From: Candidatus Blautia intestinipullorum
Lineage (GTDB): Bacteria > Bacillota > Clostridia > Lachnospirales > Lachnospiraceae
DNA: 11,421 nucleotides
Direction of reading: 5' to 3'
NCBI GenBank assembly: GCA_019120475.1
Contig: DWVA01000118.1
Coordinates: 1-11,421 of the forward strand
The notes under the pieces are model-generated. The model searched no databases. It worked only from the letters and a program-made list of their open reading frames with translations, and was not told the origin of the DNA. Each line of letters begins with the position of its first letter. Position 1 is the stretch's first letter. Made by a program: the position numbers and the translations under genes. Positions 7,462-11,421 of the stretch are shown here, piece by piece.

Positions 7462-7500
7462 GGAATTTTATCCCGTGTCTTTCCCAAAGGGAAACATTTC

Positions 7501-8328
7501 TCAGTCATAAATTCCTTCTGTCTCGATCACATAGTCTCCTGAGGTTTCTTCGGAATCTGATATCTCATCCTCATAGACATTCTCCCCGTCTGTTTCCGCC
7601 TCCCCGGAAGTCTCCTCTGCCCCTGTGTTTTCATCTCCGGTTTCCTCATAGGTTTCCCCCTCGGACGCCGTCTCTTCCGTTTCAGGATCTTCCGCTGAGG
7701 CCGACGTTTCCTCTCCTTCATTTAACGGCGTGATCACGATATTTTCCGCAGCGATTCCTGTTTTTCGCTTTACAATATCCTCTATCTGAGCTCTCTGGGC
7801 GTCGTCCAGCTCACTGTCCGGCACCACGATATCCGCCGTTTCTCCTGTAAGATTCACCACCACGTTTTCAAAGCCTTTTGCTTCCAGAAGCATTTCCGCC
7901 GCTGATTCTTTTTCTGCGGTTTCCGTCATTGCCACCATAGTGTTGACTGCCTCCTGCTTCTGGTCGTCGCCGATATCTGTATTATTGATGATCTCCTGAA
8001 GATCTGCTTTGTTCTGGGATCTCACCTGCTCCCTGGAAAGCTTTGCCTGAGCTGCAAAGTCAGAAGCTCCTGTAAGTACGGCCTCCCCGGGAGTGCCTGT
8101 TTCATCTGCTTCCTCCTCCCCGGCGCCATCCGCCCCGTTCTCATCCAGAAGGGCTGTTTCATCTGTCAGATCGTAATCCACATCTTCCAGGATACTGCTG
8201 CTGTCCGTGCTGGTTTCCTTATCCTTGAATCCCAGATCCACATCCGCGAAGTTCAGATACCCGGCTACGGCGATCAGGATCGCAAGGGAGGTGATAATCA
8301 CCTGATTCTTTTTCATGATTTTCTTCAC
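7501..8328 (-). CDS. spoIIIAH: Stage III sporulation protein AH, with acidic C-terminal tail
   Basis: A 275-residue mother-cell membrane protein. SpoIIIAH binds forespore SpoIIQ across the intermembrane space and forms a ring in the SpoIIIA-SpoIIQ channel. A short basic N-terminus (KKIMKKNQ) and one membrane segment (about 10-24) come first. An acidic linker (30-88) follows, then the conserved ring-building YscJ/FliF-like domain (about 97-202: LSREQVRSQNKADLQEIIN, then GFENVVVNL, TADIVVPDSELDDAQRAQIE, ENIVITPL). Residues 204-275 are an unusual tail with about 30 Asp/Glu in 72 residues and no Lys or Arg. The GTG start at 8328 is supported by GAGGAG about 6 bases upstream; the ATG at 8316 would be too far from it. 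It is the last gene of the operon, 10 bases after spoIIIAG. A six-base-pair hairpin (7480-7494) follows the stop but has no T-tract. Confidence 0.92.
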   Translation of the reverse strand: MKKIMKKNQVIITSLAILIAVAGYLNFADVDLGFKDKETSTDSSSILEDVDYDLTDETALLDENGADGAGEEEADETGTPGEAVLTGASDFAAQAKLSREQVRSQNKADLQEIINNTDIGDDQKQEAVNTMVAMTETAEKESAAEMLLEAKGFENVVVNLTGETADIVVPDSELDDAQRAQIEDIVKRKTGIAAENIVITPLNEGEETSASAEDPETEETASEGETYEETGDENTGAEETSGEAETDGENVYEDEISDSEETSGDYVIETEGIYD

Positions 8329-8338
8329 TTTACTCTCC

Positions 8339-8782
8339 TCATTTCATTTTCATTATTTTAATTTTATGGGCTTCGATCTGAAATAATGCCATTACAGCCT
8401 CCTGAATATTCTGCACTGTGACAGAATCACCGGCTCCCTCGGCTGCGATAAGCACCCCCGTCACCTCCGTGTTCCCCGAACCATAAAAGTTTTCCTCGTC
8501 CTGTCCTGTCATCAGCATCACCTGAACGCTTCCCACTCCTTCCACGTTTTCCAGAACAGCTTCCAGCCTTGCCTCCAGATCCGTTTTTTCAGCCGTCCGC
8601 GTTTCCGTTTTATCCTGTCCGCTGCTCCTCCCTGTGCTGCTGTCCGTTTCCGACACCGGAATCGCGATCACCGCCAGAAGAAGCCCCAGAAGAAGAATCA
8701 CCGCCCATTGCTGTTTCTTCATTCCCTTCAGCCAGAATCCGGCAGTCTTTTTTTTCGATTCCGAATTTTTCTCTGAGCTCAT
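8339..8782 (-). CDS. spoIIIAG: Stage III sporulation protein AG, short form
   Basis: A 147-residue membrane protein of the SpoIIIA complex, shorter than B. subtilis SpoIIIAG (about 229). SpoIIIAG makes a large ring in the intermembrane space of the engulfing forespore. Visible parts are a charged cytoplasmic N-terminus (1-24), one membrane segment (QQWAVILLLGLLLAVIAIPV, 24-43), a polar linker (44-66), the first half of the ring-building motif (LEARLEAVLENVEGVGSVQVMLM, about 69-91) and the second half (VTGVLIAAEGAGDSVTVQNI to EAVMALFQIEAHKIKIMK, about 107-145). Between the halves only about 16 residues remain. The ATG at 8782 is supported by AGGAGG 7 bases upstream, which places the start well inside spoIIIAF. 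The spoIIIAH gene follows 10 bases after the stop. Confidence 0.92.
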   Translation of the reverse strand: MSSEKNSESKKKTAGFWLKGMKKQQWAVILLLGLLLAVIAIPVSETDSSTGRSSGQDKTETRTAEKTDLEARLEAVLENVEGVGSVQVMLMTGQDEENFYGSGNTEVTGVLIAAEGAGDSVTVQNIQEAVMALFQIEAHKIKIMKMK

Positions 8783-9212
8783 TGTAAATCCTCCTCTCCT
8801 CTTCTTCCGTCGGCTCTTCCCGGACGTAAACGACGGCGGATACCTTCTCCCCTTCTATATTTACGGCGGCATCCACAGTCTTTATGCCTGTACCATCCAG
8901 ACTTTCCCTGATTTTTTCCGCAAGTTCGTTTTCATATCCCTGATAGAGATAAAAAGCTTGAAGGTCTTCCGCCTCTTTCTGTTCCAGAAGATTTTTTTCC
9001 TGCCGGTAGTTGGAGCTGAAGCTTTGAAACAGTTCTCCGCTTTTTCCCAGAACCGCCACTACCGGCGTACAAAGCATATATATCAGAAGGAGTCCCATGA
9101 AAGACCGGATATAACGTTCATATTTTTTATCGGGCACAAGGTGCAGAACCGCTGTGAAAAGAATATAGAAAACGGCCAGATTTTTCATCCACTGATAAAA
9201 TTCTTCTCTCAT
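8610..9212 (-). CDS. spoIIIAF: Stage III sporulation protein AF, 3' end overlapping spoIIIAG
   Basis: A 200-residue protein, close to the B. subtilis length of about 206. SpoIIIAF is a mother-cell membrane protein with a ring-forming soluble domain in the SpoIIIA complex. Two membrane segments are visible (about 10-27 and 36-55), then a charged helix (about 70-100) and the ring domain (GIKTVDAAVNIEGEKVSAVVYV at about 109-130, RIYNELREKFGIEKKDCRIL at 141-160). Residues from about 165 on are Gly/Ser/Asp/Glu-rich low complexity, because they read in another frame the DNA that encodes the SpoIIIAG membrane segment. The ATG at 9212 overlaps the spoIIIAE stop as ATGA and has GGGAGG just upstream. 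Longer in-frame readings up to 9893 lie inside spoIIIAE and are rejected. Confidence 0.92.
   Translation of the reverse strand: MREEFYQWMKNLAVFYILFTAVLHLVPDKKYERYIRSFMGLLLIYMLCTPVVAVLGKSGELFQSFSSNYRQEKNLLEQKEAEDLQAFYLYQGYENELAEKIRESLDGTGIKTVDAAVNIEGEKVSAVVYVREEPTEEEERRIYNELREKFGIEKKDCRILAEGNEETAMGGDSSSGASSGGDRDSGVGNGQQHREEQRTG
8790..8795 (-). promoter_or_regulatory. spoIIIAG: spoIIIAG ribosome binding site inside spoIIIAF
   Basis: AGGAGG is 7 bases ahead of the spoIIIAG ATG (8782) and continues upstream as GAGGAGAGGAGG. The same bases encode EEERR (about residues 138-141) of SpoIIIAF. A consensus site here indicates that spoIIIAG is initiated independently inside spoIIIAF, supporting the long overlap as real. 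Confidence 0.85.
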
Positions 9213-10402
9213 CCCCGTCCTCCCAGACTTGCCATAAGGATTAAAAATGTCAGCATACAAAGAACTTCCGCCGTAAACAGGATCTTCAGGAGAAGTCCGT
9301 ATCCCTCGCCCATAGTGCTCAGACATCCCACGATCCTTTTGTCTGAAACCGGCTGCGCCAGAGCCGCCAGAAAACGGTATGCCAGAGAAAGGAGTCCGTA
9401 ATGAACAACCGGCCCTGCCCCCGCAAGTACGAAAGCGATAAGGATCATCACCCCCAGGCAGTTTCTTACAAGCACAGCGCTGGTCACTACTAGTTCCGTC
9501 ACCATATTCACGGCGTTCCCCACTCCGGGAAGAGCTCCTGCCGCTTTCCCGATCAGGCTTCGTTTCAGCGAATCCACCACAGGAGAGATCAGTCCTCTCA
9601 CGATCTGAAGCCCTGCCACAACACCCAGCATGGTTTTCAGGCTCCAGCTTATGACAGTAAGCAGAAGCTCCGACAGTTTCCCCAGCATTTCTTCCCTGGA
9701 CAGGTGATTGACCAGCCTGAGAAGCACATACAGATTCGTTCCCGGCAGGATCAGCGTCAGAAGCATCCACTGGATCAGCCATACAAGAAGCAGGACGCCT
9801 TCGTAAAAGACCGCCCCTGTAGCCGTTCCTGAGGACGCGGAAACCGTGATAAAATATGCAGGCGCCAGCGTTTTCATAAATTCCGCCATCCATGCGACCA
9901 CCTTCTGAAGAGAAAGACTGATCTCGGAGAAAGAATCCATCAGCAGCATGAACATAAAAAGATACACAAGGTAAAAGCTGATCTCTCCAATCTGTCCGCT
10001 TTCAAAAACAGAGGCAAAATTCGCCAGTACCGCAGCTAAAAGGATAAGCAGGAGAAGTTTCATAAAAAGCGCTTTTTCCTGTTCCATGCCGGAAAACAAA
10101 AGGCCGCGCAGAAACTCCCGCACCGCCTCTTCCGAGATCCCGTTTTCTCCACTCAGCAGCTTTTTAAACGATTTTTGAAAGGAAAAGGTGTCTTCCCCCA
10201 GCATCTCGTCCAGCATGTTCTGTATCTCCGAAAAATCCAGTTCCGCCGTCAGCTCCTCCTGCAGTTCTTCCGACAGGTCCTCCTCCCGGACTTCCGTCTC
10301 TTCTGTTCCGGCTGCCGCCCTTATGGATTCCGGCCCCGCAAAGAAAAAAAAGAAAAGCGCGGCCCCCACGGCTGCTCTTTTCATCCATTTACCTGGTCTC
10401 AT
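9209..10402 (-). CDS. spoIIIAE: Stage III sporulation protein AE
   Basis: A 397-residue polytopic membrane protein, of normal family length and the largest integral membrane part of the SpoIIIA complex in the mother-cell membrane that surrounds the forespore. A signal-like N-terminus (MKRAAVGAALFFFFFAGPES, 7-26) is followed by a soluble, acidic, helical region (about 32-108). Several membrane segments follow (about 112-132, 142-162, 197-222, 245-265, 305-332, 334-352 and 368-391). The central amphipathic region with GLISPVVDSLKRS (270-282) and ALPGVGNAVNMVTE (290-303) is typical of the family. The ATG at 10402 has AGGAG 8 bases upstream and overlaps the spoIIIAD stop as ATGA; its own stop overlaps spoIIIAF in the same way. 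Expression is expected from a sigma-E promoter upstream of the window. Confidence 0.96.
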   Translation of the reverse strand: MRPGKWMKRAAVGAALFFFFFAGPESIRAAAGTEETEVREEDLSEELQEELTAELDFSEIQNMLDEMLGEDTFSFQKSFKKLLSGENGISEEAVREFLRGLLFSGMEQEKALFMKLLLLILLAAVLANFASVFESGQIGEISFYLVYLFMFMLLMDSFSEISLSLQKVVAWMAEFMKTLAPAYFITVSASSGTATGAVFYEGVLLLVWLIQWMLLTLILPGTNLYVLLRLVNHLSREEMLGKLSELLLTVISWSLKTMLGVVAGLQIVRGLISPVVDSLKRSLIGKAAGALPGVGNAVNMVTELVVTSAVLVRNCLGVMILIAFVLAGAGPVVHYGLLSLAYRFLAALAQPVSDKRIVGCLSTMGEGYGLLLKILFTAEVLCMLTFLILMASLGGRG

Positions 10403-10785
10403 ACAAGGAACTCCTGGATCGTATCAAGCAGGGCCATCAGGATCGGAATACTGAGTACCATGACAGACAGCTTGCAGAAAAGCTCAATCTGCCCCGCCGT
10501 GGCCTGATAACCGGCATCCCTGCAGATCCCGGCTGAAAACTGTCCGATATAAGTGATCCCTACCATTTTTACTAGAGTAGAAAAATAGCCGCTGTCCGGC
10601 GGCAGACTTTCCTTCAGGCGGCCAACGGCTTCAAAAAGATATTCCAGCTTTCCCACAGCCAGTCCCAGGATCATCAGGCCGATTCCCATAGTCACAAAAG
10701 CGGCGTATTCCGGCCTGCTCCCTTTCAGGAAAAAACCAAGCATTACGCCGCACACTCCAAGTAGTGAAATTTTTATGATGTCCAT
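10399..10785 (-). CDS. spoIIIAD: Stage III sporulation protein AD
   Basis: A 128-residue membrane protein of normal length; SpoIIIAC and SpoIIIAD are small related membrane components of the SpoIIIA channel. Hydrophobic segments lie at about 3-20, 27-45, 70-85 and 103-122. Characteristic stretches are ISLLGVCGVMLGFFLKGSRPEYA (6-28) and ITYIGQFSAGICRDAGYQA (77-95), then the C-terminal ALLDTIQEFL. I chose the ATG at 10785 because GGAGG lies about 7 bases upstream and the family starts at MDIIKI; an in-frame ATG 20 codons earlier (10845) reads through the 3' end of spoIIIAC and adds a polar stretch foreign to the family. The stop overlaps the spoIIIAE start. Confidence 0.95.
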   Translation of the reverse strand: MDIIKISLLGVCGVMLGFFLKGSRPEYAAFVTMGIGLMILGLAVGKLEYLFEAVGRLKESLPPDSGYFSTLVKMVGITYIGQFSAGICRDAGYQATAGQIELFCKLSVMVLSIPILMALLDTIQEFLV

Positions 10786-10813
10786 CCCGCCGCCTCCGTC
10801 TTTTATTTTCTTC

Positions 10814-11008
10814 CTATAGAACAAACAATTTCTGGATACTTTCAAACAGATCGTAAATATAGGGCACTATCCAGAACAAAACGATCAAAAGCCCTGAAAG
10901 GCTTACCAGAAATGCCTGCTCGTCTCTGCCGCTGTGCTTCAGGATCTGGGAGAGGATGGAAACCAGGATTCCTACCGCCGCTATTTTAAAAATGATACCG
11001 ACTTCCAC
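10814..11008 (-). CDS. spoIIIAC: Stage III sporulation protein AC
   Basis: A 64-residue protein with two membrane segments (about 4-22 and 33-52), matching the short family. The segment IIFKIAAVGILVSILSQILK is followed by HSGRDEQAFLVSLSGLLIVL, the usual SpoIIIAC order, with GRDEQA in the loop. The start is GTG at 11008, supported by AGGAGG 5 bases upstream; an in-frame GTG at 11038 would place that site inside the gene and overlap spoIIIAB. It begins 23 bases after the spoIIIAB stop, and spoIIIAD starts 28 bases after its own stop. Confidence 0.94.
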   Translation of the reverse strand: MEVGIIFKIAAVGILVSILSQILKHSGRDEQAFLVSLSGLLIVLFWIVPYIYDLFESIQKLFVL

Positions 11009-11031
11009 TCTCTCCTCCTTTCCAAGTCTGT

Positions 11032-11421
11032 TTACCACAGCAGCACTGCCAGAAGGATTCCGCCCATGATACCCAGACTTTGATAGATTTTTTTCTTTTC
11101 CGGCATCTCTTTTCTCAGATTCTCCAGAAGGCGCAGGGTTTCTTCTTCACAAAGCTCAAGCTGTCTAAGCTGCATTTCCCTGTCCAGATAACCCAGCCTG
11201 CCTCCCAGCGAGCTGATCAGTTCCAGCTCTTCTTTGGAAAGCGGAAGTTCCCTCAGTGTTTTTCCGGAGCACTGGCGGAAAATATCTCCCAGCGGATGTC
11301 CCGGCGACTGTTTCAGCCTCCCGGCTATCTCCCTTAAAAGTTCTCCGTACATTTCCGGGAGCTTTCCGGCAGTTTCCCGGAAGGCTTCCGGAAGGGACAG
11401 ATTGCCGCATCGGATTTCTCC
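11032..11421 (-). CDS. spoIIIAB: Stage III sporulation protein AB, 5' part missing
   Basis: Partial gene: 129 C-terminal residues are present and the reading frame stays open to the right edge, so the start is outside the window. SpoIIIAB is a mother-cell membrane protein of the SpoIIIA complex, resembling type II secretion GspF-like components; the full protein is about 170 residues. The visible part begins GEIRCGNLSLPEAFRETA and includes LSKEELELISSLGGRLGYLD, a long helical stretch (LRQLELCEEETLRLLENL) and a C-terminal membrane segment (SLGIMGGILLAVLLW). The ATG at 11350-11352 is internal, since the conserved NLSLPEAF stretch precedes it. The gene is followed by spoIIIAC and would be preceded by spoIIIAA. 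Confidence 0.93.
   Translation of the reverse strand, partial: GEIRCGNLSLPEAFRETAGKLPEMYGELLREIAGRLKQSPGHPLGDIFRQCSGKTLRELPLSKEELELISSLGGRLGYLDREMQLRQLELCEEETLRLLENLRKEMPEKKKIYQSLGIMGGILLAVLLW

Noticed and set aside
7504..7719. Tandem repeat array or CRISPR-like structure in the acidic tail region of spoIIIAH
   Set aside because: The DNA is only loosely repetitive through recurring Glu, Ser and Thr codons; there are no regular repeat and spacer units.
8634..9401. Plus-strand open reading frame of 255 codons opposite spoIIIAF and spoIIIAE
   Set aside because: Antisense to two conserved sporulation genes, composition rich in Phe, Arg and His typical of shadow frames, and no supporting start site.
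9213..9893. Upstream extension of spoIIIAF to a 427-residue reading
   Set aside because: The extension lies inside spoIIIAE and does not look like a protein; the ATGA overlap and ribosome binding site at 9212 mark the true start.
1..11421. A novel defence or mobile system
   Set aside because: Every gene belongs to a recognised sporulation or housekeeping family, all are on one strand in a conserved order, and no integrase, transposase, repeats or attachment sites are seen.

Overview
The window is a densely packed block of fifteen genes, all on the minus strand, so transcription runs from high to low coordinates. Its complete spoIIIA-type sporulation genes, AGGAGG ribosome binding sites, moderate GC content and gene order point to an endospore-forming Firmicute of the class Clostridia. 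The family Lachnospiraceae is the best guess, judged from protein character only. No rRNA, tRNA, CRISPR array, insertion sequence or phage gene was seen. No stretch over 300 bases lacks a gene; the longest intergenic gaps are 117 bases (7384-7500) and 82 bases (5712-5793).

Right part (7501-11421): the 3' seven genes of the spoIIIA operon, in the order spoIIIAB (5' end outside the window), AC, AD, AE, AF, AG and AH. They encode the channel or 'feeding tube' built between mother cell and forespore during engulfment. The genes are tightly coupled: AD/AE and AE/AF share ATGA stop-start overlaps, and AF/AG overlap by 173 bases.

Middle (5794-7383): prfC, encoding release factor 3, with its own vegetative-type promoter. 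Left part (1-5711): an Asp23-family gene (yqhY-like), nusB, xseA, xseB, ispA, dxs and tlyA (3' end outside the window). Together these cover rRNA antitermination, exonuclease VII, isoprenoid precursor and prenyl diphosphate synthesis, and rRNA methylation. An extended -10 promoter precedes the Asp23-family gene, and a hairpin with a T-tract overlaps its stop codon, so nusB and the genes after it may be expressed by read-through.

The layout resembles Bacillus subtilis (spoIIIAH-accB-accC-yqhY-nusB-folD-xseA-xseB-ispA-dxs-yqxC), but here prfC stands where accBC would be and folD is absent. I see no wholly new system. The unusual points are the long AF/AG overlap, a shortened SpoIIIAG, an acidic tail on SpoIIIAH, a basic tail on NusB, and the position of prfC.
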